A stretch of DNA of 64,000 bases from Pseudomonas putida W15Oct28 (GCF_000708715.2 NZ_JENB01000007.1:62001-126000); one strand, 5' to 3'. Counted from the first letter of the stretch, positions 16,841 to 25,942 are shown. Notes: generated by a model not told the origin, from the sequence alone. Program-made: numbers and translations.

Positions 16841-18460
16841 ATGAGCCTGTCACTTCTCAGTCGCTACGCCTTCTTCGCAGCCTGTGTGCTGTTCACCTTG
16901 GCGAGCTTGCCCTTCATCCACCACGAATGGTTGTGGCCGTTCACCCTGACCACGGGCATCCTCAGCCTGATCGGCCTGTTCGACCTGCTGCAGCAACGCC
17001 ATGCCGTGCGCCGCAACTACCCGATTCTGGGCAACATCCGCTATCTGGTCGAGGCCATTCGCCCGGAAATCCGCCAGTACCTGCTGGAGTCCGACAGCGA
17101 CGCCCTGCCATTCTCCCGCGCCCAGCGCTCGCTGGTGTATGCGCGGGCGAAGAACGAAGCCTCGGACAAACCGTTCGGCACCCTGATCGACGTGTACGAG
17201 TCCGGCTTCGAGTTCATCGGCCATTCCATGCGACCGGCGCCGCTGGCCGACCCGTCGAGCTTCCGTGTCATTGTCGGAGGACCGCAGTGCAGCCAGCCGT
17301 ACTCGGCCTCGATCTTCAACATTTCGGCGATGAGCTTCGGCTCGCTCAGCGCCAATGCCATCCGCGCCCTCAACCAGGGCGCCAAGCTGGGCAACTTCCA
17401 CCATGACACCGGCGAGGGCAGCATCAGCCCTTACCACCGCGAGCATGGTGGCGACCTGGTGTGGGAACTGGGCAGCGGCTACTTCGGTTGCCGCACGCCG
17501 GACGGGCGCTTCGACCCCGAGCGCTTCGCCACCCAGGCGCGCAGCCCGCAGGTGCGGATGATCGAAATCAAGATGAGCCAGGGCGCCAAGCCGGGCCACG
17601 GCGGCATCCTGCCCAAACACAAGGTGACCCAGGAAATCGCCGAGACCCGTGGCGTGCTGATGGGCGAAGACTGCATCTCGCCGTCGCGCCACAGCGCGTT
17701 CTCCACACCAATCGAGATGATGCAGTTCATTGCCCAGCTGCGTGAGTTGTCCGGCGGCAAACCGGTCGGCTTCAAATTTTGCCTGGGCCACCCGTGGGAG
17801 TTCATGGGCATCGCCAAGGCCATGCTGGAAACCGGCATCCTCCCCGACTTCATCGTCGTCGATGGCAAGGAAGGCGGTACCGGCGCGGCACCTGTGGAGT
17901 TCACCGACCATATCGGTGTACCGCTACGCGAAGGCCTGCTGTTCGTGCACAACACCCTGGTTGGCCTGAACCTGCGCGACAAGATCAAGCTCGGGGCCAG
18001 CGGCAAGATCGTCAGCGCCTTCGACATTGCCAGCGTGCTGGCCATTGGTGCTGACTGGGCAAACTCGGCGCGCGGCTTCATGTTCGCCATCGGCTGCATT
18101 CAGTCGCAAAGCTGCCACACCAACAAGTGCCCGACCGGCGTGGCCACGCAAGACCCGCTGCGCCAACGCGCACTGGTGGTGCCAGACAAGGCCCAACGGG
18201 TGCTGAACTTCCACCACAACACCTTGCGTGCCCTGGCCGAAATGCTCGCAGCGGCAGGTTTGGAGCACCCGGCGCAGCTGGAGGCCAAGCACCTGGTGCG
18301 GCGCGTCTCGGCCACCGAGATCAAGCTGTTCTCGCAGATGCATGTGTTCTTGAAACCGGGGGAGTTGCTGACCGGCGAGGTGAACGGGCAGTTCTATTCG
18401 CGCATGTGGCAACTGGCCCGGGCCGACAGCTTTGAACCGCACAGCGAAGTGGCGGCCTGA
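16841..18460 (+). CDS. membrane-anchored FMN-binding glutamate synthase-like protein
   Basis: A 539-residue protein starting at ATG 16841 behind AAGGA. Two N-terminal hydrophobic segments (AFFAACVLFTLASLPF and the following FTLTTGILSLIGLF) anchor it. The rest is the FMN-binding central domain of glutamate synthase: ISAMSFGSLSANAI, KMSQGAKPGHGG and VDGKEGGTGAAP, with cysteines at about 419, 425 and 430 (C-x5-C-x4-C) for a 3Fe-4S cluster. It lacks the amidotransferase and C-terminal domains of full GltB, so it is not the assimilatory enzyme. Substrate unknown. Confidence 0.86.
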   Translation: MSLSLLSRYAFFAACVLFTLASLPFIHHEWLWPFTLTTGILSLIGLFDLLQQRHAVRRNYPILGNIRYLVEAIRPEIRQYLLESDSDALPFSRAQRSLVYARAKNEASDKPFGTLIDVYESGFEFIGHSMRPAPLADPSSFRVIVGGPQCSQPYSASIFNISAMSFGSLSANAIRALNQGAKLGNFHHDTGEGSISPYHREHGGDLVWELGSGYFGCRTPDGRFDPERFATQARSPQVRMIEIKMSQGAKPGHGGILPKHKVTQEIAETRGVLMGEDCISPSRHSAFSTPIEMMQFIAQLRELSGGKPVGFKFCLGHPWEFMGIAKAMLETGILPDFIVVDGKEGGTGAAPVEFTDHIGVPLREGLLFVHNTLVGLNLRDKIKLGASGKIVSAFDIASVLAIGADWANSARGFMFAIGCIQSQSCHTNKCPTGVATQDPLRQRALVVPDKAQRVLNFHHNTLRALAEMLAAAGLEHPAQLEAKHLVRRVSATEIKLFSQMHVFLKPGELLTGEVNGQFYSRMWQLARADSFEPHSEVAA

Positions 18461-18462
18461 TA

Positions 18463-18572
18463 GGGCCATGGGGCTGCTGCGCAGCCCATCGCGACGCAAG
18501 GCCGCTCCTACAGGGATACGCAATTTCCTGTAGGAGCGGCCTTGCGTCGCGAAAGGGCCGCAAAGCGGCCCC
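18463..18572. repeat. paired REP palindrome, GCGTCGC core type
   Basis: Arms 18489-18514 and 18527-18552 are complementary (TCGCGACGCAAGGCCGCTCC and partner), with further short GC palindromes on each side. It separates the convergent glutamate-synthase-like and permease genes. Confidence 0.85.
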
Positions 18573-18584
18573 GGCTATTTCAGA

Positions 18585-20003
18585 TCAGGAAGCGGTACTG
18601 GCTACACCTTGTACTTCTTTCGGCGCCAGGCGGAACGCGTAGTACAGCACGGTCAGCAGCACCAGGAACGCCGGGCCGATGTACAGGGCCACACGGGTAT
18701 CCTCGAAGTACGCCATCAAGCCAACCACCAGCACCAGGAAGCCCAACGCCAGGTAGGAGCTGAGCGGCCACAGCCACATGCGGTACTTCAGCGCCTTGCG
18801 CTCGGCGGTAGTCAGGCCTGCGCGGAACTTGAGCTGCGCCAGCAGGATCATCACCCAGGTCCAGATCGCACCGAAGGTAGCGATCGACGTGACCCAGACA
18901 AAGACCTTTTCCGGCACCAGGTAGTTGGCCAGCACGCCCAGCAGCAGCGCGCCGATCGACAGCAGCAGCGCATTGCGCGGTACGCCGTTTTTCGAGGTAC
19001 GGGCGAAGGCCGCAGGGGCCTGGCCATTCTGCGCCAGGCTGTAGAGCATGCGCCCGGTGCTGAAGATGCCGCCGTTGCACGAAGACAGCGCCGCGGTGAT
19101 GACCACGAAGTTGATGATGCCGGCGGCAGTCTTGATGCCGAGGCGCTCGAAGGTCATGACGAACGGGCTGCCCTGGCTGCCGATTTCGTTCCACGGGTAG
19201 ATCGACAGGATCACGAACAACGCACCGACGTAGAACAGCAGGATGCGCCAGAACACCGAGCCGATGGCCTGCGGGATGGTCTTTTGCGGGTTGCGTGCTT
19301 CGCCGGCGGTCAAACCGATCATTTCCACACCCAGGTAGGCGAACATCACCATCTGCAGCGACATCAGCACGCCGGTCACGCCATTGGGCATGAAACCGCC
19401 GTTGCTCCACAGATTGGAGATACCCAGCGCCACACCGTCATTGCCGAAGCCGAAGGCAATGACGCCGATGCCGCCAAGGACCATGGCGATGATGGTGACG
19501 ATCTTGATCAGGGCGAACCAGAACTCGAATTCGCCAAAGGCCTTCACCGCCACCAGGTTGACCGCGCCCATGCTGCCCAAGGCCGCCAGGGCCCAGATCC
19601 AGCGGGGGACGTCGGGGAACCAGATACCCATGTAGATGGCCACCGCGGTAATTTCGGCAACGCAGGTCACCAGCCACAGAAACCAGTAGTTCCAGCCGGT
19701 GAGGAAGCCCGCCAGCGGGCCGAGGTAGTCCTGGGCATAGCGGCTGAACGACCCGGCGACCGGGTTATGCACGGCCATTTCGCCCAGCGCGCGCATGATC
19801 ACCAAAATGGCCAGGCCACCGATGATGTAGGACAGCATGATGGCAGGGCCGGCCATTTCGATGGCTTTGGCCGAACCGAGGAAAAGACCGACACCGATAC
19901 AGGCGCCCAGCGCCATCAGGCGGATGTGCCGTTCGCCCAGTTCACGCTTGAGCGGGCCGCCTTCATTGGCCTGGCCATGGGCAGAGTGGTTGCCGACTGG
20001 CAT
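18585..20003 (-). CDS. AAT/APC-family amino-acid permease, ProY-like
   Basis: Proton-coupled amino-acid permease of 472 residues with twelve predicted membrane segments. The start at ATG 20003 follows GAGG by ten bases. Conserved APC motifs include RHIRLMALGACIGVGLFLGSA at the first segment, IMRALGEMAVHNPVAGSF, and GLTAGEARNPQKTIPQAI. Closest in overall pattern to ProY and AroP-like permeases; the exact substrate is not determined by sequence alone. A Crc-type motif lies in its leader, which suits an amino-acid transporter. Confidence 0.85.
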   Translation of the reverse strand: MPVGNHSAHGQANEGGPLKRELGERHIRLMALGACIGVGLFLGSAKAIEMAGPAIMLSYIIGGLAILVIMRALGEMAVHNPVAGSFSRYAQDYLGPLAGFLTGWNYWFLWLVTCVAEITAVAIYMGIWFPDVPRWIWALAALGSMGAVNLVAVKAFGEFEFWFALIKIVTIIAMVLGGIGVIAFGFGNDGVALGISNLWSNGGFMPNGVTGVLMSLQMVMFAYLGVEMIGLTAGEARNPQKTIPQAIGSVFWRILLFYVGALFVILSIYPWNEIGSQGSPFVMTFERLGIKTAAGIINFVVITAALSSCNGGIFSTGRMLYSLAQNGQAPAAFARTSKNGVPRNALLLSIGALLLGVLANYLVPEKVFVWVTSIATFGAIWTWVMILLAQLKFRAGLTTAERKALKYRMWLWPLSSYLALGFLVLVVGLMAYFEDTRVALYIGPAFLVLLTVLYYAFRLAPKEVQGVASTAS

Positions 20004-20424
20004 AGCAATACAACCTCATTTTGTTATTGGATTTGACCTTCGTGCAGCACCGGTCATGCCGATAGGCGTGACGTTGGCTTGCCAGGCTGGCCTCGTGGGC
20101 CGGCCCGTGTGCCGGAGTAGAGCGCCCGGCAGGGCGAAGGGGCCGAGCAGTATAGGAATACCGTTGCAGGGATTTTCGCTGTATATACAGGAATAATCAG
20201 CGAGTTTTCTCGGGCCTGTGGGCGCTGGCTTGCCTGCGATGCGGCGCGCAGCGGCTCGGAAAATCGCCGAGGCACCATAGCAACATCGCCTTATGAAGAA
20301 ACCCACACCAAAGCCGCATAGCCCTACGCCGGATTTCTCCACCTCCTACAAATTTTTCACCTCATCCTCTCAACGTCTAAGCTTCAGACAAGCAAGACGA
20401 AAACACCTGGCCGGATTGAAGACT
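20004..20424. other. 421-base intergenic region between divergent permease and penicillin-binding protein genes
   Basis: Holds the permease leader (ribosome binding site 20014-20017, A-rich motif 20021-20028), a GC-rich middle without a clear element, the short palindrome CTGTATATACAG at 20179-20190, and an AT-rich stretch at about 20335-20400 likely to include the promoter of the downstream gene. I see no convincing small gene. Confidence 0.5.
20021..20028 (-). promoter_or_regulatory. Hfq/Crc-type motif before the amino-acid permease
   Basis: On the minus strand AATAACAA exactly matches AAYAAYAA and lies three bases ahead of the GAGG ribosome binding site. It predicts catabolite repression of permease translation. 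Confidence 0.55.
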
Positions 20425-23400
20425 ATGGGCGCACTGTGGCAATCGGAACCAAGCAGAACGGAAGCACCCGAGATACCTCCGGCCGAGACGCCACAACCCA
20501 AGTCCCCCCGTCAGCGTCGGCTATGGTGGCGGCTGATCATCCTCATCCTGCTGGTGGCGCTGGTGGCCATCGGCTTCGCTGCGTATGACGAATTCCGCAC
20601 CTCCGAACTGCAATCGCGCGAGTTCAGCAAACTGGCCGGTACCCTGACCTACTCGCTGGAGCCCGGGCCTAGCGATGCAATCATCTACCCCGGTGAAGGG
20701 CCGTTCGACAGGCGCCTGGGCTACAGTGCCCTGGGCGAATTCCTGCCACGCCTGCTCAAGCGCGACTACCTGATCACAGAGCAGGTGAAGTTCTCACCCG
20801 CGCTGATGAACTACGTCGATCATGGGCTGTTCGCACCCTATATCGAGAAGATCCAGGCCGGCCTGTCGATCACCGACTGCCGCGGTGACACGCTGTACCA
20901 GTACAACTACCCACAGCACCTGTACCCGGACTTTGCCGCGATCCCGCCGGTGATGGTCAACAGCCTGCTGTTCATCGAGAACCGCGACCTGCTCGATACC
21001 CAGGACCCGCGCAACAACCCGGCGGTGGACTGGCCGCGCTTCGCCAAGGCCGCCTACAGCCAGGTGGCCAAGTACCTGGCCTTGCCCGGCCAGTCCGCGG
21101 GCGGCAGCACCTTGGCCACACAGCTGGAAAAGTACCGCCACTCACCGGACGGCCTGACCGTGTCGGGTGCCGAGAAAATCCGCCAGATGATCTCTGCCAG
21201 CGTGCGCGCCTACCAAGGCGGCCCGGATACCACCGAGGCACGTCAGCGCATCGTGCGCGACTACCTCAACAGTGTGCCGCTGTCGGCTGTGCCGGGGCAC
21301 GGCGAAGTGCACGGCATGGCCGAAGGCTTGCGGGTGTGGTACGGCGCCGACTTCGACCAGGTCAACCAGGCGCTGAATTCCACCGCCACTGACGCCGAAA
21401 GCATGGCCACACGCGGCCTTGCCCTGCGCCAGGTGATGTCGCTGATGATTGCCCAGCGCCGCCCGTCGCACTACCTGTCCAAGGGCCGGGTCGAGTTGGC
21501 CGAACTCACCGATTCACACATCCGTGTGCTCGCCGCCAACAGTGTGATCGAGCAGCCGCTGGCCGATGCAGCACTGGCCAGCAAGGCGGTCTACCGCGAC
21601 TGGGTAGCGCAGCCGACCATCGTGCCGATCGTCACCAACAAGGGCATCAGCCTGGCGCGCAACCGCCTGGCTGCCATGCTCAACCGCCCGCTGTACGACC
21701 TCGACCGCCTCGATGTATCGGCCACCAGTACCCTGCAGGCCGACCTGCAGCTGCAGGTCAGCCAGTACTTGAAAAACCTGGCCGACCCGGAGTTTGCCGC
21801 GCAGATGGGGCTGATCGGCGAGCGCCTGCTCACCACCAAGACCACCGACCAGGTGAGCTACAGCTTCACCCTGTTCGAGCGTACCGCGGACGGCTCGCGG
21901 GTACGGGTGCAGACCGACAGCACCAACCAGCCCTTCGACATCAACGAAGGCAGCAAGCTGGAACTGGGCTCCACCGCCAAGTTGCGGGTGCTCACCACGT
22001 ACCTGGAGATCATCGCCGAACTGCACGACAAGTACGCCGGCAAGCCCGCTGCCGAGCTGAAGAAGGTCGACGTCGCCGAACTCGACCGCATCACTCAATG
22101 GTCGCTGGAATGGCTGGCGCAGAACAGCAAGAACCAGAGCCTGGACGCCATGCTCGACGCCGCGCTGGAGCGCAAATACTCCGCCAATACCGGTGAAGCG
22201 TTCTTCACAGGCGGCGGCATGCACGTGTTCAACAACTTCCGCAAGGAAGACAACAGCCGCAACCCGACGCTCAAGGATGCGCTGCGCGAATCGATCAACC
22301 TGCCGTTCATCCGCCTGATGCGCGACCTGGTGCGCTACGTGACCTACCAGCAGCCGTACAACCGCGTGCCGCTGCTCAAGGACGACGCCGACCCTCGCCG
22401 CCAGGAATACCTGGCCCGCTTCGCCGACAAGGAAGGCACCAACTACCTGATGCGCTTCTGGAAGAAATACCAGCGCAAGACCTCGCAACAGCGCCTGGAT
22501 ACCTTCCTGGACAGCATGCGCGTAACCCCGCAGCGGCTGGCGGCTGTGCATCGCTACCTGTTCCCCGAAGCAGGGCAGGAAACCTTCAATGCCTTCGTAC
22601 GTGCCCACCTCAAGGGCGACAAGATCACCTTGGGCAAGCTGACCGACGGCCGCCTGTCAGAGATGTACGATGCCTATGGCCCGGGCAAGTACGACCTGCC
22701 CGACCAAGGCTACATCGCCAAGGTCCACCCGCTGGACCTGTGGCTGCTTGGCTACCTGCTGAAGAAACCGAACTCGACCTTGACCGAAATGGTCAACGCC
22801 AGCCACTTCGAGCGCCAGGAGGTATACAGCTGGCTGTTCAAGAGCCGCCACCAGGGCGCCCGCGACAGCCGCATCCGCACCATGGTCGAGATCGAAGCCT
22901 TCCTCGACATCCACCAGCGCTGGAAACGCGTGGGCTATCCGTTCGACCACCTGGTACCCTCGCTGGCCACGGCCATCGGCAGCTCGGGCGACCGCCCTGC
23001 CGCCCTCTCCGAACTGGTTGGCATCATCCAGAACGACGGCATTCGCCTACCCACCCTGCGCATCGACACCCTGCACTTTGCAGCCAACACACCTTATGAA
23101 ACCAAGTTGATCACCGACCCGGACCGGGGCGTGCGGATTCTGCCGGTTGAAGTGGCGCGCGCGCTCAAAGGCGCCATGTCGCAAGTGGTCGATGCAGGTA
23201 CCGCGCGGCGTATTTCCGGCAGTTTCAAGCTGCAGGACGGCACACCACTGGTGATGGGCGGCAAGACCGGTACCGGTGACAACCGCATCGAAAGCTTTGG
23301 TGCCGGTGGTCGGCTGATAGGCTCACGCTCGCTGAACCGTACCGCCACTTTCGTGTTCTTCCTGGGCGACAACCACTTCGGCACCCTCACCGCCTTCGTC

Positions 23401-23574
23401 CCGGGACGCTCGGCAGAAGCGTTCAAATTCACCTCGGCGCTGCCGGTGCAGGTGCTCAAGGGCATGGCCCCGATCCTCATGCCGTACCTGCAACCGGGCA
23501 ACCCGAATGAATGCAAAGCACCGCAGCTTGCCGTGCACACACCATCAACAGCAGGGGACGTATCGAACAACTAG
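20425..23574 (+). CDS. divergent class A penicillin-binding protein (GT51 plus transpeptidase)
   Basis: About 1049 residues from ATG 20425; an ATG at 20293 would add a non-coding-looking tail, so it was not chosen. One membrane anchor follows a proline-rich cytoplasmic tail (LWWRLIILILLVALVAIGF). The glycosyltransferase-51 region keeps IENRDLLD at 184-191 and GGSTLATQLEK near 226, but the third motif reads EKIRQM, with Gln254 where a catalytic-region glutamate is usual. The transpeptidase domain has STAK (Ser near 516), SIN near 623 and KTGTGD at 947. It should act on peptidoglycan in the periplasm; transglycosylase activity is uncertain. It is larger than PBP1a or PBP1b. Confidence 0.82.
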   Translation: MGALWQSEPSRTEAPEIPPAETPQPKSPRQRRLWWRLIILILLVALVAIGFAAYDEFRTSELQSREFSKLAGTLTYSLEPGPSDAIIYPGEGPFDRRLGYSALGEFLPRLLKRDYLITEQVKFSPALMNYVDHGLFAPYIEKIQAGLSITDCRGDTLYQYNYPQHLYPDFAAIPPVMVNSLLFIENRDLLDTQDPRNNPAVDWPRFAKAAYSQVAKYLALPGQSAGGSTLATQLEKYRHSPDGLTVSGAEKIRQMISASVRAYQGGPDTTEARQRIVRDYLNSVPLSAVPGHGEVHGMAEGLRVWYGADFDQVNQALNSTATDAESMATRGLALRQVMSLMIAQRRPSHYLSKGRVELAELTDSHIRVLAANSVIEQPLADAALASKAVYRDWVAQPTIVPIVTNKGISLARNRLAAMLNRPLYDLDRLDVSATSTLQADLQLQVSQYLKNLADPEFAAQMGLIGERLLTTKTTDQVSYSFTLFERTADGSRVRVQTDSTNQPFDINEGSKLELGSTAKLRVLTTYLEIIAELHDKYAGKPAAELKKVDVAELDRITQWSLEWLAQNSKNQSLDAMLDAALERKYSANTGEAFFTGGGMHVFNNFRKEDNSRNPTLKDALRESINLPFIRLMRDLVRYVTYQQPYNRVPLLKDDADPRRQEYLARFADKEGTNYLMRFWKKYQRKTSQQRLDTFLDSMRVTPQRLAAVHRYLFPEAGQETFNAFVRAHLKGDKITLGKLTDGRLSEMYDAYGPGKYDLPDQGYIAKVHPLDLWLLGYLLKKPNSTLTEMVNASHFERQEVYSWLFKSRHQGARDSRIRTMVEIEAFLDIHQRWKRVGYPFDHLVPSLATAIGSSGDRPAALSELVGIIQNDGIRLPTLRIDTLHFAANTPYETKLITDPDRGVRILPVEVARALKGAMSQVVDAGTARRISGSFKLQDGTPLVMGGKTGTGDNRIESFGAGGRLIGSRSLNRTATFVFFLGDNHFGTLTAFVPGRSAEAFKFTSALPVQVLKGMAPILMPYLQPGNPNECKAPQLAVHTPSTAGDVSNN

Positions 23575-23587
23575 ATGATAATCATCT
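23573..23587. promoter_or_regulatory. Fur-type iron box
   Basis: AGATGATAATCATCT is a perfect 7-1-7 palindrome containing the ATGATAATCAT heart of the Fur consensus. It overlaps the stop codon of the penicillin-binding protein gene and lies about 80 bases ahead of the PadR gene, predicting iron repression of the reductase operon. Confidence 0.68.
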
Positions 23588-23607
23588 GCATTAAAGGGCT
23601 TGTCTTT

Positions 23608-23641
23608 AGATATATCTTGAGTAATATCTTACGATATATCG
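23608..23641. promoter_or_regulatory. tandem palindromes, probable PadR autoregulatory operator
   Basis: AGATATATCT (23608-23617) and CGATATATCG (23632-23641) are two perfect 10-bp palindromes sharing GATATATC, with centres 24 bp apart. They sit directly ahead of the PadR gene, the usual place for autoregulation by YqjI-like PadR proteins. Confidence 0.6.
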
Positions 23642-23663
23642 CAAACGACGGAGCCCTGTCCCC

Positions 23664-24209
23664 ATGCGCGAACACCCCCCCCATGATCCCTTCGAGCGGC
23701 GCCCCGGCCGCGGCGAGCGCGGCCCACGCGTCTTCGCCCCCGGTGACCTCAAGCTGCTGATGCTGGACCTGTTGGCCGAGCAACCCGGCCACGGTTACGA
23801 CCTGATCCGCCAGATCGAAAACCTGTTCGACGGCAGCTACAGCCCAAGCCCCGGGGTGATCTACCCCACGCTGAATTTTCTCGAAGAGGCCGAGCTGATC
23901 AGCGGCCAGGTGCAGGGCAGCAAACGCCTCTATGCCATCACCGATGCCGGCCGCAGCGCCCTGGCCGAGCAGGCTGTCGCCCTGGACGGCGTGCGCATGC
24001 GCATCGAAGTCAGCAAACGCGCCCTGCGCGGCCACGACCGACCGCCAGAGATCCATGAAGCGGTCGGCAACCTGCGCCACGCACTGCACATGCACAGCGG
24101 CCGCTGGACACCGGAAGAAATCCAACGGGTCCGCGACTTGCTCAACCACACCGCCAAGGCCATCGCCTCCGGGCCGGCCGAAACTGTCAGGGAGACTTCC
24201 CATGAGTGA
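23664..24209 (+). CDS. PadR-family transcriptional regulator, YqjI-like
   Basis: A 181-residue PadR regulator, starting at ATG 23664 after CGGAG. The N-terminal winged helix reads LKLLMLDLLAEQPGHGYDLIRQIENLFDG and SPGVIYPTLNFLEEAELI; a helical C-terminal dimerisation region follows. The extended, arginine- and histidine-bearing N-terminus (MREHPPHDPFERRPGRGERG) is reminiscent of E. coli YqjI, which uses it for metal sensing. Its gene overlaps the siderophore-interacting protein gene by eight bases, mirroring yqjI/yqjH, and Fur and palindromic operators lie upstream. Metal specificity is inferred only. Confidence 0.84.
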   Translation: MREHPPHDPFERRPGRGERGPRVFAPGDLKLLMLDLLAEQPGHGYDLIRQIENLFDGSYSPSPGVIYPTLNFLEEAELISGQVQGSKRLYAITDAGRSALAEQAVALDGVRMRIEVSKRALRGHDRPPEIHEAVGNLRHALHMHSGRWTPEEIQRVRDLLNHTAKAIASGPAETVRETSHE

Positions 24210-24963
24210 CACCATCCACCGCGTCAACCACGAGATCCGCCAACGCCGCCTGCAGGTACTGCGGGTCACCGAGCTGACCCCACGCATGCGCCGCATCACC
24301 CTCGGCGGTGCCGAACTGCAAGGTTTCACCAGCGTCGGCAGCGACGACCATATCAAGCTGCTGTTCGCCGAAACGCCGCAGCAACAGCAGGCCATCGAGG
24401 CCCGTAATACGGGCCGGGACGGTGGCGCCCGCCCAACCATGCGCGAATACACGCCACGGCGCATCGACCTGGTGGCCAATGAACTGGACATCGACTTCGT
24501 GCTGCACGGTGACGGCCCTGCCTCCACCTGGGCCGCCCAGGCCACCCCGGGGCAAACCCTGGACATCGCCGGGCCACGGGCCTCGCTGGTGGTGCCGGAT
24601 ATGTTCGACAGCTACCTGCTGATCGGTGACGAAACTGCCATTCCGGCGATTGGTCGGCGCCTGGACGAACTGCCGGCTGGCCGCCAGGTACTGGCGGTGA
24701 TCCAGATCGAAGACGAGCAGGAGCGCCAGCCGCTGCCGAGCAAGGCACAAGTCGAAGTCATCTGGGTGCGCCGCCAACAGGAAGATTTACTGGAATTGGT
24801 GAAGAACCTGACCTTGCCGCAAGGCCGGGTGTATGGCTGGGTGGCGCTGGAAAAAGCCCTGACCCGCCAGGCCAAGGCATTGCTGCTGGAGAAAGGCGTG
24901 CCTGAAGATGCGCTGAAGGCTGCGGCCTACTGGCGTGCCGACGGGACTGCGGACGACGAGTGA
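24202..24963 (+). CDS. siderophore-interacting protein, NAD(P)H ferric reductase (YqjH/ViuB-like)
   Basis: A 253-residue flavin-dependent reductase releasing iron from ferric siderophores in the cytoplasm. It begins at ATG 24202 within the end of the PadR gene. Family signs are the FAD-binding barrel MRRITLGGAELQGFTSVGSDDHIKLLF, REYTPRRID and the GPRASLVVPDMFDSYLLIGDETAIPAI transition split between FAD and NAD(P) domains. The C-terminus carries EKALTRQAKALLLEKGVPEDALKAAAYWR, the typical YqjH ending. The Fur box upstream fits iron-starvation expression. Confidence 0.9.
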   Translation: MSDTIHRVNHEIRQRRLQVLRVTELTPRMRRITLGGAELQGFTSVGSDDHIKLLFAETPQQQQAIEARNTGRDGGARPTMREYTPRRIDLVANELDIDFVLHGDGPASTWAAQATPGQTLDIAGPRASLVVPDMFDSYLLIGDETAIPAIGRRLDELPAGRQVLAVIQIEDEQERQPLPSKAQVEVIWVRRQQEDLLELVKNLTLPQGRVYGWVALEKALTRQAKALLLEKGVPEDALKAAAYWRADGTADDE

Positions 24964-24980
24964 TTGTTATCGCCTGTTCC

Positions 24981-25075
24981 GGCCCTTTCGCGGGCAAGCC
25001 CGCTCCCACAAGTACTCCACTGCCCTCAAGGGTTGGTGCAGTACTTGTGGGAGCGGGTTTACCCGCGAAGAGGCC
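24981..25075. repeat. paired REP palindrome, GCGGG(CAAG/TTTA)CCCGC core type
   Basis: CTTTCGCGGGCAAGCCCGC and its partner with GCGGGTTTACCCGCGAAG are inverted copies. The two arms differ in the loop tetranucleotide, so each arm can fold alone as well as with its partner. It separates convergent genes. Confidence 0.84.
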
Positions 25076-25083
25076 TGCACGGG

Positions 25084-25719
25084 CTAAACAAATTTCCGCA
25101 CCCCGCGCCACCGATCCAGCCCCAGCAATACCAGCCCAATCCCCCAGAACCCCGCCAGCACCCCCATGGCATTGAGCATCACCTGCCCATACCCCAGGCT
25201 CGCCACATCGATGAACGGGTAGGCATACACGCCAATCTCGCTCCCCCGCCACAGCGCATAGGCGAAGTACACCGCCGGGTACATCGCCCACACCGCCAGG
25301 TGCCATAGCCGCAGGCTGCCTTTGGGCACCTGGCACCACCAATACAAGGCATACAGCACCGGCATCACGTCGTGCAGCAACTCGTCCGCCAGCCACTGCC
25401 AGCCCTGCGGTTGCCACAAGTGACGCAGCAACACGCTGTAGGCCAGCGCCACCAGCACGATGCTGGCTGCCACAGCAGCACTCACCGAAGGCGACAGGAA
25501 AAAACGCTTGGCTCGGCCTTCACGACCGAACGCCGCATAACTGAGCACCGTCGCCACCAAGGTGTTGGTCAGCACGGTGAAATAGCCGAACACATTGATC
25601 AGGCCGCCAATCAGGCTGGCCTGTTCCTGCCAGCGCGCCAGCAGCACCAGGTACACCTGCACGGTCAGGCCGAACCAGCCCAGCAAGGCGATGCCGGTCA
25701 GCCAGGGGTGGCGCGGCAT
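25084..25719 (-). CDS. Pr6Pr-family integral membrane protein
   Basis: A 211-residue protein with about six membrane segments. It shows the family signatures FGYFTVLTNTLVA near residue 45 and HDVMPVLYALYW near residue 115, followed by YAYPFIDVASLGYGQVMLN. Pr6Pr proteins are bacterial membrane proteins resembling the fungal FAR-17a/AIG1-type family; the role is unknown. ATG 25719 lies one base after the stop of the preceding VF530-like gene, so the two are almost certainly cotranscribed. Confidence 0.8.
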   Translation of the reverse strand: MPRHPWLTGIALLGWFGLTVQVYLVLLARWQEQASLIGGLINVFGYFTVLTNTLVATVLSYAAFGREGRAKRFFLSPSVSAAVAASIVLVALAYSVLLRHLWQPQGWQWLADELLHDVMPVLYALYWWCQVPKGSLRLWHLAVWAMYPAVYFAYALWRGSEIGVYAYPFIDVASLGYGQVMLNAMGVLAGFWGIGLVLLGLDRWRGVRKFV

Positions 25720-25720
25720 G

Positions 25721-25942
25721 TCAGGCCTTGCGCTGCAGCTTCACGTACAGCTGCTCGACCTTTTCCCGCGCCCACGGCGTCTTGCGCAAAAAAGCCAGGC
25801 TCGACTTGATGCTGGGGTTGCTCTTGAAGCAACGCACATCGATGCGCTCGGCCAGGCCCTGCCATTGGTAATGCGCCACCAGCTCGGTGAGGATCTGTTC
25901 AAGGGTTTTGCCGTGCAGCGCGTTGTGTTGGGCCGTGCTCAT
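25721..25942 (-). CDS. VF530-family DNA-binding-like small protein
   Basis: A 73-residue protein beginning at ATG 25942 after GGAG. The sequence runs [49 protein letters not shown], the hallmark of the VF530 (DUF2132) family, whose structure resembles a helical DNA-binding fold. No function has been established. It is the first gene of a pair with the Pr6Pr membrane protein. Confidence 0.87.
   Translation of the reverse strand: MSTAQHNALHGKTLEQILTELVAHYQWQGLAERIDVRCFKSNPSIKSSLAFLRKTPWAREKVEQLYVKLQRKA

Noticed and set aside
20179..20190. CTGTATATACAG as a LexA box
   Set aside because: LexA of Pseudomonas needs CTG-N10-CAG; here only six bases separate CTG and CAG. The palindrome may be incidental.
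20293..20424. ATG 20293 as the start of the penicillin-binding protein
   Set aside because: The added 44 residues are Ser/Phe/Lys-rich with no ribosome binding site, and the DNA there is A/T-rich like a promoter. ATG 20425 fits the coding composition better.
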